Assembly: GCA_910591455.2 (NCBI GenBank)
Contig: OU342822.1
Span: forward strand, 15,909,154-15,973,153
DNA length: 64,000 nucleotides
Reading direction: 5' to 3'
DNA from: Pholis gunnellus
Taxonomy: Eukaryota; Chordata; Actinopteri; Perciformes; Pholidae
Shown here piece by piece: positions 25,716 to 37,748 of the stretch (its first letter is position 1; every line of letters begins with the position of its first letter). The translations under genes and the position numbers were made by a program. Under the pieces are notes generated by a model, which saw only the letters and a program-made list of their open reading frames with translations, had not been told where the DNA came from and made no database searches.

Positions 25716-25765
25716 AGTAGTTGCCAAAGTAGGTCCAGGGACCCCCCAGGGGTCTAAAAGGGTTT

Positions 25766-25796
<31 letters not shown>

Positions 25797-25800
25797 CTCA
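25716..25800 (+). repeat. hAT-like element end (TTCCCAAAGTAGGTC type), interrupted by a 30-G run
   Basis: AGTTGCCAAAGTAGGTCCAG, GGACCCCCCAGGGGTCTAAA and AGGGTTTC precede an uninterrupted G30 (25767–25796) and CTCAGCAGAATGAGG. It resembles the same terminal family as 12418–12520. Confidence 0.5.
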
Positions 25801-26399
25801 GCAGAATGAGGATTAGTTTAGTTTCAGTATCGTTGCATTCATTTAAAGATAGAACCAGCAGATATAGTGAAAAATGAATGCTTTGATGAATTTTCACTAA
25901 CCAGCTGTTATTTTCTTACCAACAGTGCCAAGGGACAGAAATGTCTCATCATCAGAATCAACACCGGTATGGTAAAACTTGCATTAACACAGTGTATTTA
26001 AAATAAGATTAAATAGAATTAACAGTTTGAGAGAGTACCATTAATATATATGCTAGTATGCTAGTATATGCTAATAGTTTACTTTATGTTGGGTCGTTTA
26101 ATCAAAGACAATGCATCACATCTTATAAGGCCATTATTTGTTTTGTATGTATCCACTTTGTCTGCAAAGTAATTAGAAAATACATGTAGTGGAATAAAAA
26201 GTGCAATATTTGGCTGTGAAATGTAATGGAGTAGTAAGTAGAAATAAGTATAAACGTATAAAATGGAAGTACAAAAGGAGGCAGATATTTTTGAAGTTCT
26301 TATCAAATTGGGAGCCCTTCTCTATTCTTGTGCATTAGAGGGAAGACATTTTTTCTCCTTCAAAATATTGAAAATCAAGCCATGTTCCTGTTTTAGGAG

Positions 26400-26770
26400 G
26401 AGGTTTGGGAAACCGAGCCTCGCGTGCCACTGTGTGTGCATCCGTCTCAAAGTTTACCCAACAAGCAGGTGGAAGGGGGCACGGTGGACTCAGCGCAGGC
26501 TAAGGGATCCATTCTTTCAGCCTCCTCTCTTTAGCCCCGAGCTGCCCTCTCCGCTCGCCCCCATTATTTGTCCCGACGGCCGAGCGCGCGGCCCCAATGA
26601 GCCCTTTGGAACGGAACGAAAAGAAGGAGCGAATTGCAGCTGTGACGTGGGCGTTGTTGTTCCATTCAGCGCGTTCGCCATGGCAACGGGGCAGAAGCCC
26701 TGGAAGCACGCAGCCCCTCTCTCTGGACGGCGTCCTAAGGGCAGAGAGGCAGCTGTAAGTTTCTCCCCAT
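26400..26770. promoter_or_regulatory. GC-rich upstream promoter/enhancer block of pou3f2
   Basis: This CpG-rich segment sits 0.6–1 kb before the pou3f2 ATG in otherwise AT-rich DNA. It contains a CRE-like TGTGACGTGG (about 26640–26649) and an RFX X-box-like CGCCATGGCAAC (about 26676–26687). An open frame across it (26263–26772) shows no recognisable domain and probably reflects GC composition. Regulatory function is inferred from composition and position. Confidence 0.4.
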
Positions 26771-27119
26771 GATCACTGCTTACTGCTTTCGGGCACAGAA
26801 ATATCCCAAATACTCTACTTCAAATGTAGTAAAATTGAACCAAATCAAGAATATTTGGAGGTTGAATGGTTCTTGAGCGCATACATGTTTTCAATACAGC
26901 AATTAATGTGCAAATTGTGTATAGCTTATGCAACTTTTACGCACTGGTTTGACGCACGAAACTACTAAACGTGACCCACTGACCCAGATCAATGTTAATT
27001 AAGAACTTTTTTTCTTTTTCGTATGAGCTTGTTCAGTCTTTCCTGTTTACTCTCGGCAGCCCGATTTCTCCCTCCACTTTGTACTCATGCATGCTGCAGG
27101 ACTGCTAGTATTGTTGGGC

Positions 27120-27372
27120 AGAGTGATTGGGGTTTCTGTACAATCTCCCGTGACCAATGAGCGGGGTGCTGTCAGGGGTAACCACATCTGTCAACCGTTC
27201 TTGGCCAATAAAGAGCGGAGCGAGGCGGACCACAGGTGCGCGCCTCTGCGTCCCCTTGGCACAGCGCCCGGGAGATGCTGGAGAGAGACGCCTATCTGCC
27301 CCGTGGCGCAAAAGAGTTACTGTCAAAGGCAGCCTCCTTTTAACTCCAGCTATCACTCTGGCTCCGATAGTT
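27120..27372 (+). promoter_or_regulatory. pou3f2: pou3f2 proximal promoter/5' leader with three CCAAT boxes
   Basis: Three CCAAT (NF-Y type) boxes lie in 85 bp: inverted ATTGG at 27126–27130, CCAAT at 27154–27158, and CCAAT at 27205–27209 followed by an AT-rich AATAAAG. GC- and CpG-rich sequence follows up to the ATG at 27373. The transcription start is inferred to lie about 27230–27260; no experimental mark is available. Confidence 0.55.
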
Positions 27373-28539
27373 ATGGCGACCGCAACATCCAACCACTACA
27401 GCGTACTCACCACCCCCAGCAGCGCGCCGCCGCCGCACTCGGAGTCCGGGAGCATGCAGCAGGCGGCAGCGTACAGGGACGCGCACACCTTGCTCCAGAA
27501 CGACTATAGCACGTTACCGGGCGGTGGACATCCGCTCAGCCACGCGCATCAGTGGATAACGGCGCTCTCTCACGGTGACAGTGGGGCGCCCTGGCCATCT
27601 AGTCCCCTCGGAGAGCAGGACGTGAAGCCCGTACTGCACGACAGTGACCGAGAGGAGCTGCAGAACTCCAGCAGTCTGCAGCAACAGCAGCAGCAACAGC
27701 GACACCCTCACCTAGCGCACCAGCAGGCACATCACGACGCCAGAGCATGGCGAACCAGCACAGCCACAACGCACATCCCCGGTATGGCGACGTCTGAGGG
27801 CCAGAGCCTGGTGTATTCCCAGTCCGGCTTCGGACTGATGCCAGGGGGAGAGCAAGGGGGGATGCACCACCACCCCCTGCGGGACGAGGACCACCACAGC
27901 CACAGTCCGCACCTCAGTGAACACGGAGGCGGCCCTGGGGCCCACCAGCAGTCTCACTCACACCATCACCAGCACGGGGGCCATCAGGACCACTCAGACG
28001 AGGACACACCGACCTCCGACGACTTGGAGCAGTTTGCCAAACAGTTCAAGCAGCGACGTATCAAGCTGGGCTTCACCCAGGCGGACGTGGGACTGGCTCT
28101 TGGGACGCTCTATGGAAACGTCTTTTCTCAGACCACCATTTGCAGGTTCGAGGCGCTTCAACTCAGCTTCAAAAACATGTGTAAACTCAAGCCCTTGTTG
28201 AACAAGTGGCTGGAGGAGGCGGACTCCACCTCGGGGAGCCCAACTAGCCTGGATAAAATCGCTGCACAGGGAAGGAAAAGAAAAAAGAGAACCTCCATCG
28301 AGGTGGGTGTCAAAGGGGCTCTGGAGAGCCATTTTCTCAAATGTCCAAAACCGGGAGGAGCGGAGATCAACTCCCTAGCGGAAAGCCTGCAGCTGGAGAA
28401 GGAGGTGGTGAGGGTTTGGTTTTGTAACAGGCGGCAGAAGGAGAAGAGGATGACACCCGCTGGGGGACAGATACCAGGAGGAGAGGACATGTACGGGGAC
28501 ACCCCTCCTCATCACGGAGGACAGACTCCTGTGCAGTGA
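27373..28539 (+). CDS. pou3f2: POU class 3 homeobox 2 (Brn-2-like) transcription factor, single exon
   Basis: Nuclear DNA-binding transcription factor of neural progenitors, neurons and neuroendocrine cells; binds octamer-like sites. The 388-residue protein starts MATATSNHYS, as in vertebrate POU3F2, and carries the family block GHPLSHAHQWITALSHG (about residues 52–68), a seven-glutamine run (103–109), and His-rich stretches (165–205). The POU-specific domain spans about 211–285 (TSDDLEQFAKQFKQRRIKLG onward). An RKRKKR linker/NLS leads into the homeodomain (about 301–360) with recognition helix RVWFCNRRQKEK. The C-terminus TPPHHGGQTPVQ is the POU3F2 ending, separating it from POU3F1, POU3F3 and POU3F4. 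The reading frame is open upstream to 27157, but ATG 27373 is the conserved family start. It is shorter than human (443 aa) because the Gly/Gln/Pro runs are reduced. Substitutions such as VGVKG and PGGAEINSLAES in the homeodomain suggest a somewhat diverged teleost duplicate. I cannot decide between the a and b paralogue. Intronless, as expected for class III POU genes. Confidence 0.95.
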   Translation: MATATSNHYSVLTTPSSAPPPHSESGSMQQAAAYRDAHTLLQNDYSTLPGGGHPLSHAHQWITALSHGDSGAPWPSSPLGEQDVKPVLHDSDREELQNSSSLQQQQQQQRHPHLAHQQAHHDARAWRTSTATTHIPGMATSEGQSLVYSQSGFGLMPGGEQGGMHHHPLRDEDHHSHSPHLSEHGGGPGAHQQSHSHHHQHGGHQDHSDEDTPTSDDLEQFAKQFKQRRIKLGFTQADVGLALGTLYGNVFSQTTICRFEALQLSFKNMCKLKPLLNKWLEEADSTSGSPTSLDKIAAQGRKRKKRTSIEVGVKGALESHFLKCPKPGGAEINSLAESLQLEKEVVRVWFCNRRQKEKRMTPAGGQIPGGEDMYGDTPPHHGGQTPVQ

Positions 28540-29218
28540 CCCTAGTCCGCTATTCTGAGCAAACAGACCCCTCAAGGAGGAATAATGCCTCCTTATTTGT
28601 TTGATTCTCTGTGCTGGACCGCACGGATCTGGACCTCAGCCAGTTTAAATGTTGGACCCACGGACACACACAGTGGGGATATACAGTGGCACTCAAGCAC
28701 TGAAAATACGCATAGCAGTGAGCTGTATGGAGATGTTTCATGCCGCGGGACTGCCAAGCATTTTGGGATACGGCTGGTGTGCGCTAACCAAAAAAAAACA
28801 AAAAAATACAGCGACATTGATAAGAAATGCTTTTCCATGGCTTCTACCGAGGCGCCAATGTGTCGTTATGTAATGTGTCATTAAAGAAAGGCAGAGTGAG
28901 ATGTGGACACGAGGTGTCCGCTGGAGGGGAGAGAGAAACAAGCTTCGGGCTCGATAATAAGTCGCAGTCAGTGTGGGTAAATAAACGCCATCTTTCCATC
29001 ATAACAAAAGCAACAGGGGTTCTTCGCGGCTTGTGGCAAGAGAGGGCTGAAATGGCAGACACCTGCTGTACAATGTTCAAAATTCAAGCTAATACCAGCC
29101 AACTGCTTTCAATATTATTATTATTATTATTGTTATTATTATTATTTTTATTATTATTATAAATCTAATTGTAATGTGCTGTATTGATTGTAGTGTCAGC
29201 TACAATTATAATAATATC

Positions 29219-29252
<34 letters not shown>

Positions 29253-29760
29253 GTAGTAATAATGATAATAACAATAATGATAACAATTTAGAGACTGAGT
29301 ATTGGTTTACTTTAATGCTTTTCTTTCTGTGCAGACATTTCTGTGCGCCTGTTTACAGTGTGTTTTAGCTGTTTGTTATTTCTGTACTTTTCCAAAATGC
29401 TGTGAAGAGAAAGACCGAGACTGTCCGGCTGGAACACTCAAAGCAATCCAGCCCATTTTGCCTTCCTTTTACTAAGAAGAAAAAAAAACTGAATATATCC
29501 GAGTACCAGCTCTGGCCGCAGTGGCTGTCCTACTACTACTACTACTACCGTATGACTCATTCATCCACCGAGAAGACTATTTGTGGGATGTATCTCAAAT
29601 CGGTTTTTTTTGTATGGCTTCGTTTGTTTGTTTGTTTGTATGTGTGTTTGTTTGTTTGCTCTGTTTTATTCTCTGTCATTCTGTGCCAAAGCACAAACAC
29701 AGACACGTGTTCTTGTGCCACTTACATCCTGTGATTAATAACCTGATCTGATAGTGGCAG
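28540..29760 (+). other. pou3f2: pou3f2 3' UTR/downstream region with facing (ATT)n and (AAT)n tracts
   Basis: Non-coding sequence follows the pou3f2 stop. It contains an ATT-rich tract (29113–29160) and an AAT-rich tract (29219–29250) in opposite sense. If both are transcribed they could pair into an imperfect AU hairpin with a loop of about 58 nt. An AATAAA at about 28979 is one possible polyadenylation signal, but the true 3' end is not determinable here. Confidence 0.4.
29113..29250. repeat. (ATT)n–spacer–(AAT)n trinucleotide pair
   Basis: ATT-rich run at 29113–29160 and AAT run at 29219–29250, with 58 bp between. They are inverse complements. Confidence 0.9.
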
Positions 29761-30299
29761 GTTATTGAGGAAAATCCACGAGTTGGGGATGAATTCTCTG
29801 ACTGAAATCTAAAAAATATACAACATTGAGAAACTAAAATCCAACTGAAGGATTTAGATGACCAGGGAGAAAATGTAATATTTTGATAATATGAATTGTG
29901 GACAATTTCCACGAGACGTTTTGCATTTCAAAAACTGTCTGAATGTATTAGACCCAGTTTACAATGTCAGAGACCCTTTTTTGAAAAAATCATCGCCAAT
30001 CATTAAAAATGAAGCATAGCAATATTGTACGCATTGTTTTGTAATTCGCCCACCAGTGCATTTTCCTTATTAACGGGTATACCTAATAAGTTGCCCTAAT
30101 TTATATAATATCCTAAATTTATGGAATCCCCAAAAAACTATTATTATTGTGACTTCATCACAAGCAGGCTAATCCTTCAGCTGAATTTGAGTTTCTAAGG
30201 TGAAAAAAAAAAAATCAAAACCAAAACAAAATAGCATCGACCTGAAATCTGTGATCAAACGAAGAGGAAAAGGAAATCAATGATTGCACAATTTCTATA

Positions 30300-30690
30300 T
30301 GCTTTTTTGTCATTAAATCGTATTTGTTTTCTACAACTCTGCAGTCTCTGCACGTTATTATGCCTCAGGGAAATTCGCAACTCTGGCGACAAGCCTTTTG
30401 ATTTATTTTATTTCTTGCAGGCGGCCTTGTATTTTAATTATGGATTTTATCAATCCGTCTCGGTTGCTTAAAATCGTCCTTCAGCTGTTTCGGTAAAGTG
30501 TTCACTGCTGATCTTCCCTGATACTGTTGTGAAGAGAGTTATCCGTGAAGATGCTCAGACCGACGGTCAATGGCCTGAAATTGAAACACGCCGTAGCGTT
30601 GATTAATATTTTCATCAGGATAAATGTGGAAACTAATTGACGGTTATGACGAGACGTAATTTAGAATGTCAAAACAATTGAAGCTTTTCT
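30300..30690. promoter_or_regulatory. Candidate conserved non-coding element downstream of pou3f2
   Basis: Unique AT-rich sequence 1.8–2.2 kb after the pou3f2 stop has GCGTTGATTAATATTTTCAT (about 30596–30615) and AACTAATTGACGG (about 30632–30644). No reading frame of interest and no repeat. Regulatory role is inferred from position and composition. Confidence 0.3.
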
Positions 30691-32483
30691 TGTACACATG
30701 CCTGTCTGGAGAAAAGGTCTACACAGCAAGATAGTGTAGGCCCAACTGCAGGTGTATACAGAAGGTGATGCATTATAAACAATACGTATTATGTGTAATC
30801 TGCCTTCATTATACATACAAAAATAATTATGAATATATATTTATCCTTTTGATGTGAAATATTTTTGAATAATCGTAAAAATGCTAAATAACACTGAAAT
30901 ATTGAGTGGGAATTAAAATAGTTTTTTCAAAAAGAGAGCTGAGAAACCTGTGACTGCAGTGTCCATTTAAAAGAGTAGCAGTGAACCTCACCCTTGTTTT
31001 CACACTTTCTTCTGTATTTTGCTGCAGTAAGAGTTCTGGTCCGATTTGATCTTAAATGAGGTTTCCTACTTCTGCAGCACATCTCCTTCCTCATGTTTGC
31101 TTTCACCCCATGTTTCATATGTTCTGCATGTTTGAGCTGATTGGTGGCCAAATGAGAAACAGTCTGCTGATGCCCCCTAGTGGCTGTTAGTAGTTCAAGG
31201 CGTGCTTGGGTTGGATGGAGGGTGATTGATTCATCGTCAATGAATGTTGGTATTTTTTTTATGTGACAATAATCCTGTCTAACTTCTAATTTATAGCTGG
31301 CTGTAGCTTTACACTGAGTCTGAGTCATACCCTTTGAATTTTATTCTGAGATTTTAGTGGGGTTATTACATAATAGGAGTCAGACTCTACAGTTAAAAAC
31401 GTACACACTCCTTAGGTTGATTCCAATATCTTTCCATCACAATACTTCATTACTCCACCAGAATATAATTATTGGCAGTGTGTGGAGGAAGTTTACTAGA
31501 TATCGTTACATAATTTGGTGTAATTAATCTACTAATTAAAGGGAAAATATAGAAACAAAGTTCAAGGAAACAATTATTTTGTTTGTTGCGTTGAATTGAC
31601 AAGCAGTAGATGGAATTTTAGAGGAATTTCTTTTAAATATTTGGTCCATGTAAAAAACTACCTAAGTATAGAATATACAAATATTTAGATTATTTTCGGG
31701 GGGCTTGGGGGACTCATGATCTCAATAAATCCCAGCTACACAGCTGCTTGTGACTTATGACTCTTGTAATATATATGACAATCTTATCTATAAAGCCCAA
31801 CATCAGAAATAACATATTTGGTTCAGAGGCTTTACAATCTGTACAAATCAATAATAACAATAGTGATAATAATAAACTAATTTAAGAATAATAGGAATGT
31901 AACAATGCCAGAGTTGATGAAAAAATTCCTATATGTTTTTTTAATTTATTTCCAATCCATTTCTAAACAACTAGAAATAAATCAGGAAATGACAGACTTC
32001 ATCTACCCTCTTTACAACTGTGTTGTTTCACCGTCTTATCTATACTTGTAATAACCAGGCTTTTATTATGAAATCTGGGACAAAATGTGCAATTTAAGGG
32101 CAAAAAAGAGAGATGAGGGCAAAAAAATACATTTATACATATGTTTTATAAAAATATTTTAAATTCTATATATTTTAGAAACATGAATATTTGTGGGTTG
32201 TGTGAGTGTGTGTATGTATGTGCGTGTGCGTGTGTGTGTTACACCAGGTCTAAACCCAGCTCTCTGGAGGACCCTGTTGCCTGGATTCTGTCCTATCAGC
32301 AAGCGACCATCTGCCCTCCTCCCGGCCCTCATGCTCGTACAGGCATCCTTTGCATTATTCATTTTTTTATACACACACACACACACACACACGCACACAC
32401 ACAAAGACACATTCACTCTTCCAGCACACAATGTCCCACCTCACACATCATGCACACAACCATGTGTTAGACAGCCAGCCAGC

Positions 32484-32514
<31 letters not shown>

Positions 32515-33234
32515 ACACACAGATGCTACCCCTGACACTGTACGCCATCTCTGACTCACCAGAGAGGCTTTATACTCTGGTGTCATTGTCAGTTCTGAAT
32601 TGTCTCCTCTGTCTGGTGTGGGAGGACATCTCCCAGGGACTCTGCACAATGGCCACATGTGAGCCAAAATCATGAAATATCATTCAACTGTTTGTCTCTT
32701 TCTCTCTTCATGCCCTTTCCTCACCCAAACCACGTTCGGTCTCCACAGTGGTGCTCCCACGACTTTCTCTTTCTCTGCCCTCTTTTTCTCCCTCCGTTTC
32801 TCCAGAGCTCCAGCACAAGCACAAAGAAAAGGGCAGAAAGCTAATTCTTCAGCATTGTTGGGTGGGCTTTATATTGTAATACGGGTACAGAGGGACAGGG
32901 ATTATGAGCTAGATATATGCCAGAGCATACCCACCTCTAAGTGTTGATATGGAGCACGGCTTTTTTCAGGGTTCCTACTCATTTTCCATTTCAAAATTAC
33001 AACCGTTTCCAGAGTCAAATTTCCAGACTTCTCGGTACATTTTGTAAACCATATTTGACTTTGTGACTTTGCGATTTTGGTGGCTTTTTGAGCATGTCTA
33101 TGTTCCCTCAGTCCTATTTTCCCTCAGTCTTATGTTCCCTGAGATCAGCACCTACACTGTCGCCACACCATTGTTCCAAATGCCAATTGTTCCAAAACCC
33201 CAATTGTCCATAAAATGACAATTGGTCTTTAAAA

Positions 33235-34060
33235 CAATACTTAAAAAATATACATCATAGTATAGTATGCCATAACAAAAATCATGAAAAAGTCATAGTA
33301 TAGTATGTCATTCTAAAAAATCATATTATTAAAAGTAATACAAATTGTTGTAAAAGAAGTTTTAACAAAAAAGTCAGTGTATCTTATGCCATGACAATAA
33401 AAAAGTCATGTGATAAAAGTGTCATATAAAAGTCATAGTTTAGTATGCCATCAACGTGTCATAAAAAGGTAATAAAAAATGTCACATCATGGTATGTCGT
33501 GTAAAATGTCATAAAAGAAGTCATAATATAGAAGGCCATAGAATATATACGTTATAGTATAGCTTGTCTAAAAAAGGCAAATTAAAGTATGTTGAAGAAA
33601 GTCATGAAAAAAGAATAGTATGGTATGTCGACAAAAGTAATATTAAAGAATGTCGAAAAAAAACATTAAAAAGTCTGAAACAGAAATATTATAGTATATT
33701 GGAAAAATTCATTGTATAGTACAGCCAGCTATATGACCTTTTTTTAGATATTCCGACATGCTATACTATAGACTTTTCTGACTTTTCTGACTTTTTTTTA
33801 TGCTATACCATGACTTTTTTCGACATACTATACTATGACTCTTTTATGACTTTTTTTGACATATTATACTGAGTTTTTCAGATTTTCGACATGCTGTACT
33901 ATGAATCTTTTAGGACTTTTTTTTATCGTACTATACTATGAGTTTTTCCAATATACTATAATATTACAGTTTCAGACATACTATATACCATTACTTTTTT
34001 GACTTTTTTCAACATGTCAAAGTCATAGTTAGCATGTCGAAAAATCTGAAAAAATGATGG
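33235..34060. repeat. Palindromic degenerate satellite, monomer ~ GTCATAGTATAGTATGTC
   Basis: From about 33235 to 33740, variants of AAAAGTCATAGTATAGTATG(T/C)C recur at irregular spacing (for example 33290–33312 and 33363–33390). From about 33755 to 34030 the reverse complement GACATACTATACTATGACTT recurs instead. The whole forms a head-to-head array with a centre near 33745. It is AT-rich and has no coding content. The monomer itself contains near-palindromic ATAGTATAGTAT. Confidence 0.8.
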
Positions 34061-35510
34061 TATGGCTGTGACTTACAGCCGTAGAGGCAGCTCTGCATAG
34101 AAGTGTGTGTTCAGTCGCAGCGCTCCTGTCCTCGCGTTCGACAACATCGAGCTCGCTCTCACCCACTGGCTGCTCCAAACGCCATGAAAACCACTCTGCT
34201 GTTTATATGATTGATTCATTTAATACATTTCTGAATCTCAAACTTTAGAAAACAGAATAGGGGCAAATGAAAAAGCACGGTTTTCCCTCCTGCCCCAGGA
34301 AACCTGGAAATGACTCAAATCAAATTCCATACTTTCCATATTGTGTAGGAACGTAGGTTTTCTTCTGAAGATATGACTTTTCATGCACATTTCATCAATA
34401 AATACAATAACTGAAGCAAAACAAGGGTAAAATACCACAGCTATATTTAATGAAATATTATGAGTCATCCATTGTCATATACAGCTTTTTTTATCTCTAG
34501 GTATAATCCATTCACAAGTATCTTTTTTTAATGAGTACAGAGTGGTTTCTTTTAGATCAGGTTCCCATATTCATTTGACTTCTTTCCCCATGGCTCTCTT
34601 ATCTACAGTTTGATGAGATTGCGCAAGTGTTTGAGCACAGACAATATGGCTTCTACAGTCTACAAGCAGAGATCTCCATGGAGAGCGACAGACACACACA
34701 CACACACACGGCCGGGCTGAACCCCGACCCCTGACCTCTGACTGCTGAAGAACACTGAGACAATGGAGTTGCCAACAGCTGCTGTTCTGGAAGGACAGTT
34801 TCTCCTGTAATGGGTGAGCTTACAGGAGCAAACACTGCTCATCAGCTGATCAGCAGGATGGCTGACCTCACCATGCTGATCTGAGCCCTCGCAGTCAGTT
34901 TGGTACTTTATACCTCAAAATATATATATTATGGTTTCAACAAGACATGAAGCTCTGCAGAGTAAAACTTTCCACTTTTAAAAGTAGAACTGGCAGCAGA
35001 GGAGGGACCGTGATATCTTCACACAATGACATCGATATTATGATATGGATACAACATTTACCACATGACATCTCAAAACATGGACATACATGCAATTACG
35101 GCAATGAAAAAAAATGCAGTTTGTTCAGTGGAAGTCAGAGAACCTACAGTATTGCACTAACACACAGATCAACACACTTGGTTGACTCTCGGCCATAGAA
35201 GAAAAACATGTGCAAACAGAAGAAGTGCAAAATAAATAACAATGTTATTGATTTTCAAATTCAAGCACATCCACCATCAAAACCAATAAATATAAACAAT
35301 ATGTAACAAATACATATATAAATTAAAATGAAATAATATGACATATAAGAACATAAGTCATATGCTGGCACTGATATGAAGTAAACAGCTTAAGGAGTCA
35401 GTTTCCATAATCTGACTAATGATGACAGAAGGCAAGAACATGCAGACGAGGAGTTTTAAGACACAGAATGACATTTTTTCAGACTCTATTATTGTACTTA
35501 AGTTCATCTG

Positions 35511-35513
<3 letters not shown>

Positions 35514-35561
<48 letters not shown>
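35514..35561. repeat. (AC)n microsatellite
   Basis: A pure run of 24 units between pou3f2 and faxc. Confidence 0.95.
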
Positions 35562-35563
<2 letters not shown>

Positions 35564-37748
35564 GGCTTCACCATCTCCCTACTAGAGGCTTTGAATGTCT
35601 GCCTAATGTATTGATGTTTTTGATATTATTTTGTTAAACACAGAATCCAGAATGCCTTGAAATGAAGTGGGAGAGGTAAATGGTGATCATTGCCGTCATC
35701 AAAACATCTTTATATTCTTCCGCATCATGCCACTGTCATCAACATCATCGTCTCACCTCAACACTTGACACCAGAGTCAAAGGGACGTCTTACTTGTTTC
35801 ACAATACACTGCTACATTATAATGCTACTATTTCTTTCATTATACATTTCATTTTGTGCAGCAATTTCACACTGATGCCGGAGTTAAGAGTTAAAAAAAA
35901 AAATGCTAGCAATATTTTTTTAAACATGTAAATGAACATTTTTGATAGTAATTCCTTAATTTGGTCCTAAAATAAGTGTAAGATGTCTATTGAGTGTGTG
36001 ACATTTTGCAGTTGGAGTAAACTTATCAGTGCTCTCTAGTGGACAAACGATGTAAAGGAGACACTGTTTCTAAACTAAACATATTATGCTACCACAAATT
36101 CTGTAAATCTGCATTAAGACCTAGCATTTTAAAGTGGCAACATGTTGCAGTGATTTCAATTCATTCCAATGGATTCCCTTGCAAAGTCCTGCCACCTAAC
36201 CGTGACAGTTTGTAAGTGTGTGTGTGTGTGTGTGTGTGTGTGGGTTCGGCTGTGAAACCTCATCAGTGTGTCATCATTCACAGGCAGAGGGTGGCTCATC
36301 CATGCGCATACATAGTGCGTACCCCTTGCTTGCATCCATATTATAGCCTCAACAGACAATATGTTGGTAAATGTGCATTTGCTGAGAGACAAACACACAG
36401 AAAACCTGCACCCAACCATGACACACCCCAAACACACCGCAGCCTAGCATAGCATTAACCCGGGTCTGCTCTGTTATTGAGTCACACAACAGTTTTGGAG
36501 CAATTCCATCATTTCTGAATCTTCGCAAAAACCAAACATGCTGAAAGTGGGAAAAAAAAGACCTTTTTCAGGATTAATCGGCTACATCTTTGTATGGCTG
36601 ATTTGGTGAGAGGCACCGACAAAACAAACTGCATCATAACACTTCATGAATAAGCCAGCTAAGAAATGTAGATAACAGTATCTATGTGAAGTGTAAATGG
36701 AGATTTGAATTGGCACGTACCAGCCATGCACTTTCATTCAGACGACATATGATTGTTCGACGTCGCTCTCAATGCTTGAATGCTTGTAAAATGTCTGTTT
36801 GACCCAAAGCTGCTGTCCTCAATGACAATGTATGTCGTCACATTATGCCTCTTAACGTAGGAAAATAAAAAATATTGGCAAAATAATTGTCTTAATAAGA
36901 CAAAAGATAGTTTCACTGCACTATTTGAATTTGGGCAGCAGGCATTACTGTAATATCCCAGTTGTGTGGACAGATACATACAGTACAGGAGGTCCTCATA
37001 CTGATCCTAGACCAGCAGAGGGGGTATTCATTAAGACTACTACAAGACGATTAGAGTCATTGTGTCAAACACAAAGGAGGAACACCTACAGTATTTACAC
37101 TATATGACAGAGGGGAGGATTCTCTATTTGCAGGCTATCTATACTATTTATACTCATATATAAGCAAATATTCTATCTATTAAATCTAACCCATTTATAT
37201 ATTTACACTTCATTCACATGAATCCCTGTACAGTACCCTACGTGTCGACGTCGTATCAATACAAGGCGTTAAGGGTTCAGTTAGTCCAAACACACACAAG
37301 GCGTCGGTGGTCCGAGCTGCTATGGGGTGGACAAAGGGGGTCACGCACACATTTAGTTGCCATCGTTCCGGCAACGTGAAAACAGGGAGACGTTGTGACT
37401 GCAGATGATGTCGACCACGTGGAGGAGTTTCTCAGCAGCGGCGTCATTTACTCCTGGTTTTTGAATCTTGCTCTGCCTCTCTTTTCTCTTTCCCTCCACT
37501 GCAACTGTTCTGCTTTCTCGTTCTTTTCCTCTCCATCTGTCACTTGTTTGGTTCCTTTTGACCCCATCTTTCCTCCACGACAGTGTGCACGTTGGACCTC
37601 GGCTTCTCCACTGCCACAGGAGACACCAACAATACTACCCAGTCATTTTCTGCTCACAGAGGTAGGGGGCATGTGTAGAGGTGGGATGCAGCTCCCTCCT
37701 GTGGCGTGCGTGTATGTGGTGAGTAGCCTACAACACCTGTGTGTTTTG

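Larger units (their letters stand above)
29761..37748. other. Intergenic region between pou3f2 and faxc, including the faxc 3' UTR
   Basis: No coding exon of FBXL4, the gene that separates POU3F2 from FAXC in human, was recognised. Contents are a candidate CNE (30300–30690), CA tracts (32371–32403, 32486–32520), the palindromic satellite, an (AC)24 run and a short TG run (36216–36242). The segment from about 37,000 to 37,748 is probably faxc 3' UTR. Confidence 0.6.

Noticed and set aside
26263..26772. 169-codon open frame upstream of pou3f2
   Set aside because: It crosses a GC-rich promoter-like block and shows no domain. The frame is probably open by composition alone.
27157..27372. 72-residue N-terminal extension of the pou3f2 frame
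   Set aside because: The conserved family start MATATSNHYS is at 27373, and the upstream part overlaps CCAAT boxes and lacks homology to POU proteins.
29761..37700. Search for FBXL4 exons between pou3f2 and faxc
   Set aside because: No F-box or leucine-rich-repeat exon seen. The gene is absent here or beyond my ability to recognise.
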